A stretch of DNA of 64,000 bases from Mycolicibacterium tusciae JS617 (GCF_000243415.2 NZ_KI912270.1:5909837-5973836); one strand, 5' to 3'. Counted from the first letter of the stretch, positions 11,398 to 20,031 are shown. The notes: generated from the letters alone by a model not told the origin. Made by a program: numbers and translations.

Positions 11398-11964
11398 ATG
11401 AGCAAGGAGCCGATGGACCCTCGCACATTCCGAAATGTGCTTGGACAGTTCTGCACGGGAATCACGGTGATCACCACCGTGCATGACGGTGAGCCAATCG
11501 GATTCGCCTGCCAATCATTTGCCGCGCTGTCGCTGGAACCTCCACTGGTGCTGTTTTGCCCGACGAAGGTGTCGCGATCCTGGAAGGCGATCGAGGCCAG
11601 CGGGCGCTTCTGCGTCAACGTGCTACACGAGAAGCAGAAGGACGTCTCGGCGCGGTTCGGTTCCAAGGAGCCCGACAAATTCGCCGGACTGGACTGGCAC
11701 CCTTCGAAGCTCGGATCGCCCGTCATCAAGGACACGCTCGCGCACATCGACTGCACGGTGGCGTCGGTGCACGACGGCGGCGATCACCTAGTGGTGTTCG
11801 GTGCGGTGCATTCGCTGTCCGACGTACCGCACAAGAAACCTCGCCCGCTGCTGTTCTATCGAGGCAATTACACCGGCATCGAACCCGATAAGACGTCGCC
11901 GGCGCACTGGCGCGATGACCTGGAGGCGTTCCTCACCGCCACCACCGACGACACCTGGCTCTAG
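11398..11964 (+). CDS. hsaB: HsaB, flavin reductase of 3-HSA hydroxylase
   Basis: HsaB reduces flavin with NADH and supplies it to HsaA. The 188-residue protein is a short flavin-reductase (FMN-binding split-barrel) family member, with GQFCTGITVITT near the N-terminus, then GFACQSFAALSLEPPLVLFC and FCVNVLHEKQKDVSARFG. The C-terminus has LLFYRGNYTGI. The start ATG lies right behind a GAGGAACC ribosome site inside a dispersed intercistronic repeat. The TAG stop shares the palindrome CTAG with the stop of the convergent small secreted-protein gene. Confidence 0.93.
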   Translation: MSKEPMDPRTFRNVLGQFCTGITVITTVHDGEPIGFACQSFAALSLEPPLVLFCPTKVSRSWKAIEASGRFCVNVLHEKQKDVSARFGSKEPDKFAGLDWHPSKLGSPVIKDTLAHIDCTVASVHDGGDHLVVFGAVHSLSDVPHKKPRPLLFYRGNYTGIEPDKTSPAHWRDDLEAFLTATTDDTWL

Positions 11965-12224
11965 ATACAGCCCGCCGAGCACGGATCGAGCGGCGGGAGC
12001 ATTTCGGGGTTCGGTGCGTTCGGATCCACCGGAACCTGTGTTGAGAGGTCGACGTCGTGGTCGAGGTCCGGTGCCGACGGAATGATGTTGCAGACGAAGC
12101 TCAGGGCGAGGTCACACGGGGGGCGTCCAGGCTGGGCCTGGGCCGGGACGGCAAGCGCCAGCGCTGCGGCACACGCGGCCGCGGCAACGATGATCGCCTT
12201 CTTCAACATTCTCTTCTTCAACAT
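11961..12224 (-). CDS. Small secreted protein (Rv3566A-like position)
   Basis: An 87-residue protein with a Sec signal peptide: basic MLKKRMLKK, a run of Ala/Val/Leu, and AVPAQAQ as the cleavage region. The mature part is proline-rich with Cys37, Cys45, Cys82 and Cys86. The paired spacing suggests two disulfides outside the cell. No function can be assigned. A gene of similar size and position (Rv3566A) follows hsaB in M. tuberculosis, and I infer correspondence from position only. The ATG overlaps the stop of the upstream lipase-like gene (TGATG). An ATG 15 bases further in (12209) is an alternative start. The stop overlaps that of hsaB tail to tail. Confidence 0.75.
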   Translation of the reverse strand: MLKKRMLKKAIIVAAAACAAALALAVPAQAQPGRPPCDLALSFVCNIIPSAPDLDHDVDLSTQVPVDPNAPNPEMLPPLDPCSAGCI

Positions 12225-13003
12225 CACGGCGAGCCTATCGCGCGAGCCTCGATGAATTCGACGATTGTCTGCGCCACTTCGCGGTGCACCGTCTCGTTGA
12301 GGATGTCGTGGCGGCAACCGGGGAACTCGGTGATATGCAACGGATCGATCTGTTCGGCATAGGCCCGCACCGCCCCCACCGGTGCTATCGAATCGTTGAC
12401 GCCGTGCACCGCCAACGTCGGCACCGTCAGCTTCGGTAGCTCGCCGCCGAACCGGTCCCACGCCTTATCGAGCTCGCGGGCCAGCGGTGCGCCGTCGGCG
12501 TCGACGAAGGCCAGCGGGTCGTTCTCCAGCGAATCGACATAGAAGGGGTCCGCGGAGAGCCAGCCGGGCTCGAGTTCGAAAGAGCTGTCGGTATCGAGCA
12601 GTTCAGGGATTGGTACCAGTGGCGCGCCGGAAATTACCCCGGCGCGGTAGCGCTCGGGCTGGTCCAGCAGCCGAAACAGCGTGACCACGGAGCCGAAGGA
12701 GTGGCCCTGCGCGATCAACGGCAAGTCCGGGCGTTCACCTTCGGCCAATTCGGTGAGGGCGTCACCGAGGTCGGAGCTGTCATCGATCGAGCCGAAATCG
12801 CCGCGGGTGCCCGGGGTGAGTCCGTGGCCGAACTGGTCGACCGCCCACAGATCGATGCCGGCGGCGTTGAGCGCGAAGCCGTAGCGGTGGTAGACCCCGG
12901 TGTGCTCGCCGAAGCCGTGCAGGAAGATGACCGTGGCGCGCGGCTCGGCGGCGGCCCAGTGCCGGTAGTACGCGCGGCCCTTCGGATGGTCGATGAACGG
13001 CAT
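12224..13003 (-). CDS. Alpha/beta hydrolase, monoacylglycerol lipase / lysophospholipase-like
   Basis: This 259-residue protein has the HGFGEHTGVYHRYGFAL segment characteristic of the MGL/lysophospholipase family, where HG precedes a polar active-site cleft. The nucleophile elbow is GHSFGS (about residues 107-112). The likely acid is in VNDSIAP and the histidine in CRHDILNE. No signal peptide is seen, so it is probably cytosolic. It starts 9 bases after the LysR gene stop and overlaps the small secreted-protein gene, so the three may form one leftward unit. The substrate is likely a monoglyceride or similar ester, but a steroid or polyester link cannot be excluded. Confidence 0.85.
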   Translation of the reverse strand: MPFIDHPKGRAYYRHWAAAEPRATVIFLHGFGEHTGVYHRYGFALNAAGIDLWAVDQFGHGLTPGTRGDFGSIDDSSDLGDALTELAEGERPDLPLIAQGHSFGSVVTLFRLLDQPERYRAGVISGAPLVPIPELLDTDSSFELEPGWLSADPFYVDSLENDPLAFVDADGAPLARELDKAWDRFGGELPKLTVPTLAVHGVNDSIAPVGAVRAYAEQIDPLHITEFPGCRHDILNETVHREVAQTIVEFIEARAIGSP

Positions 13004-13012
13004 GACTCGACG

Positions 13013-13927
13013 CTAGTCCGACCCCATCAGCACGTCGCGTTGATCGGCCATCCGCTGCTGGATCGCTTGCACGACGGCGGCGACGTCGGGTCTGCGCAAT
13101 GACTCGGCGCGGGTGACGAGCCAGTACGTCAACTCGATCGCCACCTCGTCGGGCAGCACTCGCACGAGATCGTCGTGGCGGTCGGCCATAAAGCACGGCA
13201 GCAGACCGATGCCCGCCGCCGCACGCGTCGCCTCGACGTGTACGAAGACGTTCGTCGACGTGACGGATTCGCGCATGGCGGGCGCGAAGGTGGTGGCGAC
13301 GTCGAGGTCGTCGACCTGCAACATCGAGTCGATGAAGTACACCAGCGGATACCGGGCGAGGTCCGCGATACTCGTCGGCGTGCCGTTGTCGTCGAGGTAG
13401 TCGCGCGCGCCGTACAGGCCGAGGCAATAGTTGCCGAGCCGGATCGCCTTGGCGCGGTGCACTTTCGGCTCGCCGACCACCACCTCGACGTCCAGGCCCC
13501 AGCGTTGTTGGGTGGCGCGCCGGGTCGCGGCGACGATTTCGACCGCGACCTTCGGGTGGTCGCGTTGCACCCGTGCGGCCGCGGGCGCGGCGATGTATGC
13601 GGAGAAGCCGTCGGTCGCCGATATCCGGACCACGCCCTCGAGTGAGGGCACGCCGCCGGTGTGGGCGCTCAGCGAGCGCACGGCGGATTCGACGGCCTCC
13701 GCGGCCGACAGTGCTTCGCGCCCGAGGTCGGTCAGCTCCCAGCCGCCGGCGACCCGGGCCAACACCCGGCCACCGATCGACTGTTCCAGTGCGGCGATGC
13801 GGCGCGAAATGGTGGTGTGGTTGAGGCCGAGTTCCGCCGCGGCGATGTTGTAGCGGCCCGAGCGACCGACGGCCAGCAACACGAGAAGGTCATCGGCGCT
13901 GGGCTTCCGGTCCGTCGGTAACTGCAT
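13013..13927 (-). CDS. LysR-family transcriptional regulator of the ketone-body cassette
   Basis: A 304-residue protein with an N-terminal LysR winged helix-turn-helix at about residues 9-65 (NIAAAELGLNHTTISRRIAALE), a linker helix and an effector-binding domain with VRISATDGFSAYIAAPA. The ATG at 13927 places the HTH at its normal position. A longer reading frame adds 20 residues that do not look conserved. It is divergent from the transporter, 3-hydroxybutyrate dehydrogenase and acetoacetate-CoA ligase genes, the usual LysR arrangement. The 108-base gap holds several TGCA-containing palindromes that are good operator candidates. The effector is inferred to be 3-hydroxybutyrate, acetoacetate or the CoA ester. 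Confidence 0.88.
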   Translation of the reverse strand: MQLPTDRKPSADDLLVLLAVGRSGRYNIAAAELGLNHTTISRRIAALEQSIGGRVLARVAGGWELTDLGREALSAAEAVESAVRSLSAHTGGVPSLEGVVRISATDGFSAYIAAPAAARVQRDHPKVAVEIVAATRRATQQRWGLDVEVVVGEPKVHRAKAIRLGNYCLGLYGARDYLDDNGTPTSIADLARYPLVYFIDSMLQVDDLDVATTFAPAMRESVTSTNVFVHVEATRAAAGIGLLPCFMADRHDDLVRVLPDEVAIELTYWLVTRAESLRRPDVAAVVQAIQQRMADQRDVLMGSD

Positions 13928-13929
13928 AA

Positions 13930-13943
13930 CTGCATTTTTGCAG
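13930..13943. promoter_or_regulatory. Candidate LysR operator half-site palindrome (start-proximal)
   Basis: CTGCA-TTTT-TGCAG is a perfect inverted repeat immediately upstream of the LysR start, where autoregulation would act. It shares the CTGCA arms with the palindrome at 13967-13986. Confidence 0.5.
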
Positions 13944-13966
13944 ATGGTTCTTGCAGTTTTGCTCAT

Positions 13967-13986
13967 TGCAGGTGGGGGTACCTGCA
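13967..13986. promoter_or_regulatory. Candidate LysR operator between the regulator and MHS transporter genes
   Basis: TGCAGGT, six bases, ACCTGCA: perfect 7-bp arms, about 50 bases before the transporter ATG. The 66-base stretch 13922-13986 contains six TGCA tetramers, far more than its surroundings. Confidence 0.55.
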
Positions 13987-14035
13987 TGAATACTCACAGA
14001 GGTCTGTGCGGTGCATCACAACCCAGGAGTGTCCG

Positions 14036-15409
14036 ATGACAATTCACAACGAGCCACCGCCCGCGAGAGCTGGATCGAGTTCCGTCCCGACGGGCCTCAA
14101 GCGTGTGGTCGTTGCATCGATGGCGGGCACGGTGGTCGAGTGGTACGAGTTCTTCCTCTACGCGACCGCGGCCACCCTCGTCTTCAACAAGGTGTTCTTC
14201 GCGGAAGGCGCGGGCGACTCTGCGCTCATCGCCGCACTCCTCACCTACGGCGTGGGATTCCTGGCGCGCCCGCTGGGCGGAATCGTGTTCGGACACTTCG
14301 GCGACAAGTACGGCCGCAAGAAACTGCTTCAGTTCAGCCTCCTGCTCGTCGGCGGCGTGACGTTCCTGATGGGATGCCTGCCGACTTACGCCCAGATCGG
14401 GATCTGGGCGCCGATCCTGCTCGTCATTCTGCGATTCATGCAGGGCTTTGCCGTCGGCGGTGAATGGGGCGGCGCCGTTCTGCTCGTCGCGGAGCACAGC
14501 CCTGACCGCAGCCGCGCGTTCTGGGCCAGCTGGCCGCAGGCAGCCGTCCCCGTCGGCAACATGCTGGCGACCGTCGTACTCCTGGTGCTGACCGGGACGC
14601 TGTCGGATGCCGCCTTCCTGTCGTGGGGATGGCGGGTCGCCTTCTGGCTGTCGGCGGTCGTCGTCCTGGTCGGCTACTACATCCGCACCAAGGTGACCGA
14701 CGCGCCGATCTTCATCCAGGCGCAGCAGGAGGTCGAGCGGGTCAAGGCTGTTTCATACGGTGTGTTCGAGGTGCTGAAGCGTTATCCCCGTGGGGTTTTC
14801 ACGGCGATGGGACTGCGCTTCGCGGAAAACATCATGTACTACCTCGTCGTCACCTTCTCGATCGTCTACCTCAAGAATCACGTCGGCGCCGACACCGGCG
14901 ACATCCTGTGGTGGCTGTTGGCCGCGCACTTCGTACACTTCCTCGTCATCCCGCAGGTGGGCAAGCTCTCCGACCGATTCGGGCGCAGGCCCGTGTACAT
15001 CGTCGGCGCCATCCTTGCGGGCACCTGGGGCTTCTTCGCATTCCCTCTGATGAACACCGCGAACTATCTAGCGATCATGGCTGCCGTCATCATCGGTCTG
15101 GTCATCCACGCTCTGATGTACGCACCGCAGCCGGCGATCATGGCCGAGATGTTTCCCACGCGCATGCGGTATTCGGGCGTATCACTCGGATATCAGGTGA
15201 CGTCGATCGTGGCGGGGTCACTGGCTCCCGCGATCGCCACCTGGCTTCTCGGTGAGTTCGGCACCTGGGTCCCCATCGCGGTGTATCTGGCCGCTGCATC
15301 CGTGATCACCCTTGTGGCAGCGCTGTTCATGCGTGAAACGAACGGGGTCGATTTGGAAAGCGTCGACGAGGCCGACCGCGAAGCACTCGCGAAGGCCGGC
15401 GTCGTATGA
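14036..15409 (+). CDS. MHS-family (MFS) metabolite:proton symporter
   Basis: A 457-residue inner-membrane protein with 12 predicted transmembrane segments. It shows the MHS signatures GTVVEWYEFFLYATAA near the first helix, ARPLGGIVFGHFGDKYGRKK in loop 2-3, and RFMQGFAVGGEWGGAVLLVAEH in helix 4-5. These place it with the proline/betaine, alpha-ketoglutarate and shikimate symporters. The ATG at 14036 follows CAGGAGT. An in-frame start 30 bases upstream is less likely. The stop overlaps the next gene's start (ATGA). The operon partners suggest uptake of 3-hydroxybutyrate or acetoacetate, which is inference. Confidence 0.88.
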   Translation: MTIHNEPPPARAGSSSVPTGLKRVVVASMAGTVVEWYEFFLYATAATLVFNKVFFAEGAGDSALIAALLTYGVGFLARPLGGIVFGHFGDKYGRKKLLQFSLLLVGGVTFLMGCLPTYAQIGIWAPILLVILRFMQGFAVGGEWGGAVLLVAEHSPDRSRAFWASWPQAAVPVGNMLATVVLLVLTGTLSDAAFLSWGWRVAFWLSAVVVLVGYYIRTKVTDAPIFIQAQQEVERVKAVSYGVFEVLKRYPRGVFTAMGLRFAENIMYYLVVTFSIVYLKNHVGADTGDILWWLLAAHFVHFLVIPQVGKLSDRFGRRPVYIVGAILAGTWGFFAFPLMNTANYLAIMAAVIIGLVIHALMYAPQPAIMAEMFPTRMRYSGVSLGYQVTSIVAGSLAPAIATWLLGEFGTWVPIAVYLAAASVITLVAALFMRETNGVDLESVDEADREALAKAGVV

Positions 15410-16152
15410 CCGACCTGGCGGGCCGCACCGCGCTTGTCACCGGTGGCGCGAGCGGCATCGGCGAAGCGTGCGCGCGGGAGCTCGCCTCGCGTGGGGCAGT
15501 GGTCACCGTCGCCGACCGCGACGACGTCGGCGCCAAGTCGGTTGCAGACGACATCGGCGGAAAGTCCTGGGCCGTCGATCTTTCCGACGTCTCAGCACTC
15601 GAAGATTTGCAACTGGACTCAGACATCCTGGTCAACAACGCCGGAGTGCAGCATGTCAGCCCCATCTCCGACTTTGCGCCCGAGCGCTTCCGGCACCTGA
15701 TGACGCTCATGGTCGAGTCGCCGTTCCTGCTCATCCGCGCCGCGCTGCCACACATGTGCAGGCAGGGCTTCGGCCGGATCATCAACATCTCCTCGGTACA
15801 TGGGATCCGGGCATCGGAGTTCAAGGTCGCCTACGTGACCGCCAAACACGGACTCGAGGGCCTTTCGAAGGTGACTGCTCTCGAGGGTGGGCCGCACGGG
15901 GTCACCAGCAATTGTGTGAATCCCGGCTACGTCCGAACCCCACTGGTGACCAAACAGATCGCCGATCAGGCCAAGGCGCACGGCATTCCGGAGGATAAGG
16001 TGGTGACCGACATCCTCCTGAAGGAGAGCGCTATCAAACGTCTGGTGGAACCCGAGGAAGTAGCGGCCCTGGTGGGCTGGTTGGCGTCACCGACCGCGGG
16101 AATGGTGACGGGGGCGTCGTACACCATGGACGGGGGCTGGAGCGCGCGATGA
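15406..16152 (+). CDS. 3-hydroxybutyrate dehydrogenase (SDR family)
   Basis: This 248-residue short-chain dehydrogenase oxidises 3-hydroxybutyrate to acetoacetate with NAD. The cofactor motif is TGGASGIG (about residues 12-19), the NNAG motif NNAGVQHVSPI, and the catalytic site has INISSVHG with Ser, then YVTAKHG with Tyr and Lys. NNAGVQHV and the SVHG context resemble bacterial D-beta-hydroxybutyrate dehydrogenases. The C-terminal TGASYTMDGGWSAR is typical of the family. It is translationally coupled on both sides by ATGA overlaps. Next to acetoacetate-CoA ligase it forms a 3-hydroxybutyrate to acetoacetyl-CoA route. Confidence 0.87.
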   Translation: MTDLAGRTALVTGGASGIGEACARELASRGAVVTVADRDDVGAKSVADDIGGKSWAVDLSDVSALEDLQLDSDILVNNAGVQHVSPISDFAPERFRHLMTLMVESPFLLIRAALPHMCRQGFGRIINISSVHGIRASEFKVAYVTAKHGLEGLSKVTALEGGPHGVTSNCVNPGYVRTPLVTKQIADQAKAHGIPEDKVVTDILLKESAIKRLVEPEEVAALVGWLASPTAGMVTGASYTMDGGWSAR

Positions 16153-18044
16153 CCGGTGCCGCGCCGCAATGGGTGCCGACTGAAGACGACGTCGCCACTG
16201 CCCGGGTGACCGACTTCGCACGTTTCGTGGCTGAGCACACGGGCGTGGCGACCTCCGATTACGCGTCGCTGTGGCAGTGGTCGGTGGACGACCCTGCCGC
16301 GTTCTGGGCCGCGCTCTGGGACTACTTCGACATGGGCGAGCGCGGCGACAAGATCCTCGAGAATGCGACGATGCCAGGGGCGCGGTGGTTTCCGGGCGTG
16401 AAGCTGAACTACGTCGATCAGGTCATCCGCAACGCGCGCACCGATCGTCCTGCGATCATCCATGTCGCCGAGGGCGGTAGCGCGGTCGAACTCTCGTGGG
16501 ATGAATTGCTGGGTCGCACTGCGGCGTTCGCCGAGAGACTGCGCTCGGACGGGGTCGGAGTCGGTGACCGGGTCGCCGGATACCTGCCGAACATCCCCGA
16601 GGCCGTCATCGCCTTCCTGGCGACCGCGAGCCTCGGCGCGATCTGGAGCGCCTGCGGCCAGGACTACTCGGCCAAGGCGGCGCTGGACCGGTTGGGTCAG
16701 CTCGAGCCGCTGGTGTTGGTGACGGCCGACGGTTATGACTTCGGCGGTAAGCATTACGACAAGCGCGAGGACGTCGAGGCCCTGCGCGCAGGACTGCCGA
16801 CGCTGAAGGCGACCGTGATGGCCTCCGAACTCGCGGCGGCCGGTGGTGAGCTCTCGACGGTGCCCGTCGACTTCGACCATCCGCTGTGGATCCTGTACTC
16901 GTCGGGTACGACGGGTAAGCCCAAGGGAATCGTGCACGGCCATGGTGGCGTCGTGCTCGAACACTTGAAAGCCGTTGCTCTGCAATCCGATATTGGCCGC
17001 GAAGACACATTCTTCTGGTACACCAGCCCGAGTTGGATGGTGTGGAACTTCCAGATCGCGGGACTCTTGGTCGGCGCGACGATCGTCTGCTACTCGGGCA
17101 GTCCCAGCGCCCCGAAGCCCGATGCCCTGTGGGACATTGCCGCTCGGCTTCGGGCGACTGTCCTGGGCACCAGCCCCGGATATGTGCTCGGATGCGCGAA
17201 GGCAGGTGCCGTCCCGCGCAAGGAGCACGACCTGTCGGCGCTGCGGACGGTTGGTATCACCGGATCGTCGCTACCCCCGTCTTCGTCGCTGTGGTTACGT
17301 GACAACGTCGGCGAACACGTCCAGGTGGCGTCGATCAGCGGCGGTACCGATGTGGTGTCGGCGTTCATCGGTGGTGTGCGCACCGTGCCGGTGTGGCCCG
17401 GAGAGCTGTCGGCCCCGTTCCTCGGGTGCGCGTTGGACGCCTGGGACGAGTCGGGTAATCCCGTGCGCAATGAGGTCGGTGAGCTGGTCATCACCAAGCC
17501 GTTGCCGTCCATGCCGATCGGATTCTGGCGCGACGACGACGGATCGCGTTACCACAGTGCGTATTTCGATATGTTTCCGGGTGTGTGGCGGCATGGCGAC
17601 TGGATCACAATCACCGACCACGGCAGCGTCATCGTGCATGGGCGGTCGGACTCGACGCTGAACCGGCACGGTATCCGAATGGGAAGCGCCGACATATATC
17701 AGTCGGTGGAACGACTGCCGGAGATCGCCGAGGCGTTGGTGATCGGCTGCGAGCAGGAGGACGGTGGGTATTGGATGCCGTTGTTCGTTGTGCTGGCCGA
17801 CGGCGCCCAGTTGACCGACGATCTGCGTGAACGGATCAAGAAGACGATCCGCGACGAGGTGTCTCCGCGCCACGTTCCCGACGAGATCATCGAGGCGCCC
17901 GGCATTCCGCACACCCGCACCGGTAAGAAGCTCGAGGTGCCGATCAAGAAGCTGTTCGCCGGGGCCGACGCTTCGAAGGTCGTGGAGCGCACCGCCGTCG
18001 ACGACCCAGATCTGCTGGATTGGTACGCCAACCTGAAGCGCTAG
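16149..18044 (+). CDS. Acetoacetate-CoA ligase
   Basis: A 631-residue ANL-superfamily enzyme activating acetoacetate to acetoacetyl-CoA with ATP. The N-terminal ACAS-type region includes WSVDDPAAFWAALWDYF and GARWFPGVKLNYVDQV, characteristic of acetoacetyl-CoA synthetases. The P-loop is YSSGTTGKPKGIVH. Further motifs are ISGGTDVVSAFIGG, the hinge region GRSDSTLNRHGIRMGSADIY and the C-terminal TRTGKKLEVPIKK with the catalytic lysine. The gene ends the LysR-controlled cassette. Its TAG stop shares CTAG with the stop of the convergent immunity-like gene. Confidence 0.92.
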   Translation: MTGAAPQWVPTEDDVATARVTDFARFVAEHTGVATSDYASLWQWSVDDPAAFWAALWDYFDMGERGDKILENATMPGARWFPGVKLNYVDQVIRNARTDRPAIIHVAEGGSAVELSWDELLGRTAAFAERLRSDGVGVGDRVAGYLPNIPEAVIAFLATASLGAIWSACGQDYSAKAALDRLGQLEPLVLVTADGYDFGGKHYDKREDVEALRAGLPTLKATVMASELAAAGGELSTVPVDFDHPLWILYSSGTTGKPKGIVHGHGGVVLEHLKAVALQSDIGREDTFFWYTSPSWMVWNFQIAGLLVGATIVCYSGSPSAPKPDALWDIAARLRATVLGTSPGYVLGCAKAGAVPRKEHDLSALRTVGITGSSLPPSSSLWLRDNVGEHVQVASISGGTDVVSAFIGGVRTVPVWPGELSAPFLGCALDAWDESGNPVRNEVGELVITKPLPSMPIGFWRDDDGSRYHSAYFDMFPGVWRHGDWITITDHGSVIVHGRSDSTLNRHGIRMGSADIYQSVERLPEIAEALVIGCEQEDGGYWMPLFVVLADGAQLTDDLRERIKKTIRDEVSPRHVPDEIIEAPGIPHTRTGKKLEVPIKKLFAGADASKVVERTAVDDPDLLDWYANLKR

Positions 18045-18631
18045 GCCAACTCGACTGGGGGCTCCCCCCTAAGGGACGCATCCAAAGTCGTCATCAGGTG
18101 GCTGACGCGACTCTTGCCGGTCGGTGCGCGCGGATAGAGACGCAGGATACCGATCAGTTCGGGTGTGGCGCGCTGGCGCGCCCGCTGAAGAATCTCGGCT
18201 GCTGCTTGAGGATTTGAAGCGTCGTTGATTTCAGAAATGCGCGCGGCGTTCGCGGCGGCACGCAAGATGTGGCCGACCTGGTGAGCTTCGGCGATCGGAT
18301 GCAGATATGCGGCTGATGCGGCATCGCCGGCCGCCTGTGCCGCGAGCCGTGACATCTCAGTCGATGCGGTCTTCGCTGCGCGGTGGGCGTCCAGCGACGT
18401 TATCCGCTGGAGCTTGGTCCTGGGTGCACCTTCTACGAACAGCCAGGCGGCAGCGATAGCCGCACGCGGCCGAGAATCATCGGGATTGGCGTCTTCGAAG
18501 ACGGGGAGTAAGTCGTCGGCTGTCTCTGCCACAAAGCGCGCGACGGCGCGCAGATCGTTCAGGGTCAGTTCGAAGTCGTTGGAGATTCGTATTCCTCTCA
18601 AACGTCGGTGGGTCGATGTAGCATCAAACAT
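18041..18631 (-). CDS. Putative immunity protein (Imm5-like helical family)
   Basis: This 196-codon frame encodes an all-helical protein with ELTLNDLRAVARFVAETADDLLPVFE, RPRAAIAAAW and an Ala-rich helix AAQAAGDAASAAYLHPIAEAHQVGHI. This layout is seen in the actinobacterial putative immunity (Imm5-type) family. No toxin gene is adjacent, so it is an orphan. The first ATG lies inside the left target duplication of the insertion sequence, so about 15 N-terminal residues may be an artefact. Family members usually begin just before the NDFELTL segment. A good GAGAGG site precedes an ATC codon there, and a TTG at 18601 is the nearest allowed alternative start. Confidence 0.65.
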   Translation of the reverse strand: MFDATSTHRRLRGIRISNDFELTLNDLRAVARFVAETADDLLPVFEDANPDDSRPRAAIAAAWLFVEGAPRTKLQRITSLDAHRAAKTASTEMSRLAAQAAGDAASAAYLHPIAEAHQVGHILRAAANAARISEINDASNPQAAAEILQRARQRATPELIGILRLYPRAPTGKSRVSHLMTTLDASLRGEPPVELA

Positions 18632-18635
18632 ATGT
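18628..18635. repeat. Target-site duplication, left copy
   Basis: ACATATGT, identical to 20032-20039, directly flanks the left end of the ISL3 element. Eight bases is the duplication length expected for ISL3 elements. The site is itself palindromic and contains the ATG assigned to the immunity-like gene. Confidence 0.8.
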
Positions 18636-20031
18636 GCGGCTCCTCACCTTGTTGTGGGCAGTTTTGGGCTGATTCCGCCGAGCATGAGGTAGATCATCGA
18701 GGTGAGGGATTCGGCGGAGTGGTGGCCGTAGCCGCGGGCGTTGATGAGTCGGATCTTGGCGTTGATGCCTTCGATGAGTGCGTTGGTGATGCCGAGTTTG
18801 ATGGTGTTGATGATGCCGTCGAAGTGCTGCTCGAGGCGGCGGGCGAGGAGTTGGAATGGCCGGACTCCACTGTCGCGGGCACGTCGAATCCAGCGGCGGA
18901 GCTGTCGTGGGGATCGGCCGGGTTGAGCGGTGCGAAAGAGCTCGCGCAGTTGTTCTTTGAGCCGCCATGCGGTGCCGATGTCGCGGTTCTGGGTGGTGAT
19001 CGTCGCGACCAGCTGGTGGCGTGCGGGGTTGAGGCGTTCAGCGCCAGTGCGCAGTGCCGTGCGTGCTCGTCGCCATTGCCCGGAGGACATGTCGAAGTCG
19101 GCGCGGTTGGTGGCCATTGCTGCGGAGAACACCTCATCGAGTGCCCGGTTGGTCCACTGCATGACGTGAAAGGTGTCGTAGCAGATGGCTGCGTCGGGCA
19201 GTGCGGTTTCGGTGGCGGCGCGGAACGCGGTCGATCCGTCCATCGAGACGGCATCGACGTCGCCGCGTTGTTCGGGTGTGAGCGTGTTGTAAAAGGCGGC
19301 AAGGGAATCCACGCCTCTGCCGGGTCGCACGTCGATCACCGTGGCGGTGGCGTGATCGCCGATGATGGTCAGATATTTGTGGGGGTGGCGATAGCAGATC
19401 TCGTCGACGCCGATCCGGTAGATCTGGTCGAGGCGGCGCTGGTCGAGCAGTTCGTCGACGGTGCGGTTGATGATCGCGGTCACCGTTTCCCAGGCGCAGC
19501 GCAGTAAGGTCGCCACCGTGGTGCGGTCGGTGCGGGCGGCCAGCCACAGCACGGTGTCCTCGAAGTCGCGGGTGTGGCGTGCCCCGGGGCGAGCCCAGGG
19601 CACGTGTTCGGTGCGGACCCCGCAGTCGGGGCAATTCAGCCGGCGAATCTCGTAGACCAGCCACAAACGATGCGCGGCTAAGTCGATATGTCGCCAGCGG
19701 CGCCGACGCCGGTCGTAGGCCCCCTTGACGCGTTTGCCGCAGGGGCACTGCAATCTACGGGCTGTGACGCGGACGGTGAGCTCGACGTCTCGGTCACCGA
19801 TCACGACATCGGTGACACTGGTTCCAGGAATCTGCAGCAGACGGTTAAATGCAGTACTGACGCGCACGCGGATCGATCCTCGAGGTTGCGGTTGGTGTGG
19901 TAACCCCGAAATCTAGAGGCCCACCGCGTGCGCGTCCCTCACCTCTTCACGGACACGCCGAACACCGCACTCTCACACCAGAAACTACCGTTGAACAGCA
20001 GAAAGGCACCCACGAAAACCCGTGGAGCGCC
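18636..20031 (-). mobile_element. ISL3-family insertion sequence, 1396 bp, apparently intact
   Basis: The element is bounded by the 8-bp duplication ACATATGT. Its ends form imperfect inverted repeats. Over the first 23 bases the left end (GCGGCTCC...TTGTTGTGGG) and the complement of the right end (GGCGCTCC...TTTTCGTGGG) agree at about 15 positions. The single transposase gene fills most of it and its stop codon lies 5 bases inside the left end. Length, duplication size and transposase type fit ISL3. The right-hand 164 bases upstream of the transposase carry no gene. Confidence 0.8.
18644..19867 (-). CDS. ISL3-family transposase
   Basis: The 407-residue transposase has the N-terminal zinc-binding pair CPCG (about residue 41) and CPDCG (about residue 79) with an intervening RRRRRWRHIDLAAHRLWL strand. 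A helix-turn-helix region TTVATLLRCAWETVTAII follows. The RNase-H-like catalytic core includes IGVDEICYR (first acidic residue), VSMDGSTAF (second) and ALIEGINAKIRLI (glutamate). The C-terminus RGYGHHSAESLTSMIYLMLGG is typical of ISL3. Full length without stops, so probably functional. Similar to transposases of mycobacterial ISL3 members such as IS1557 and IS1096, but the exact element is not identified. Confidence 0.93.
   Translation of the reverse strand: MRVSTAFNRLLQIPGTSVTDVVIGDRDVELTVRVTARRLQCPCGKRVKGAYDRRRRRWRHIDLAAHRLWLVYEIRRLNCPDCGVRTEHVPWARPGARHTRDFEDTVLWLAARTDRTTVATLLRCAWETVTAIINRTVDELLDQRRLDQIYRIGVDEICYRHPHKYLTIIGDHATATVIDVRPGRGVDSLAAFYNTLTPEQRGDVDAVSMDGSTAFRAATETALPDAAICYDTFHVMQWTNRALDEVFSAAMATNRADFDMSSGQWRRARTALRTGAERLNPARHQLVATITTQNRDIGTAWRLKEQLRELFRTAQPGRSPRQLRRWIRRARDSGVRPFQLLARRLEQHFDGIINTIKLGITNALIEGINAKIRLINARGYGHHSAESLTSMIYLMLGGISPKLPTTR

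Noticed and set aside
19890..19922. Alternative right end of the insertion sequence at GGCCTCTAG near 19922
   Set aside because: It gives no target duplication and a poorer match to the left end than the boundary at 20031, which has a perfect 8-bp duplication.
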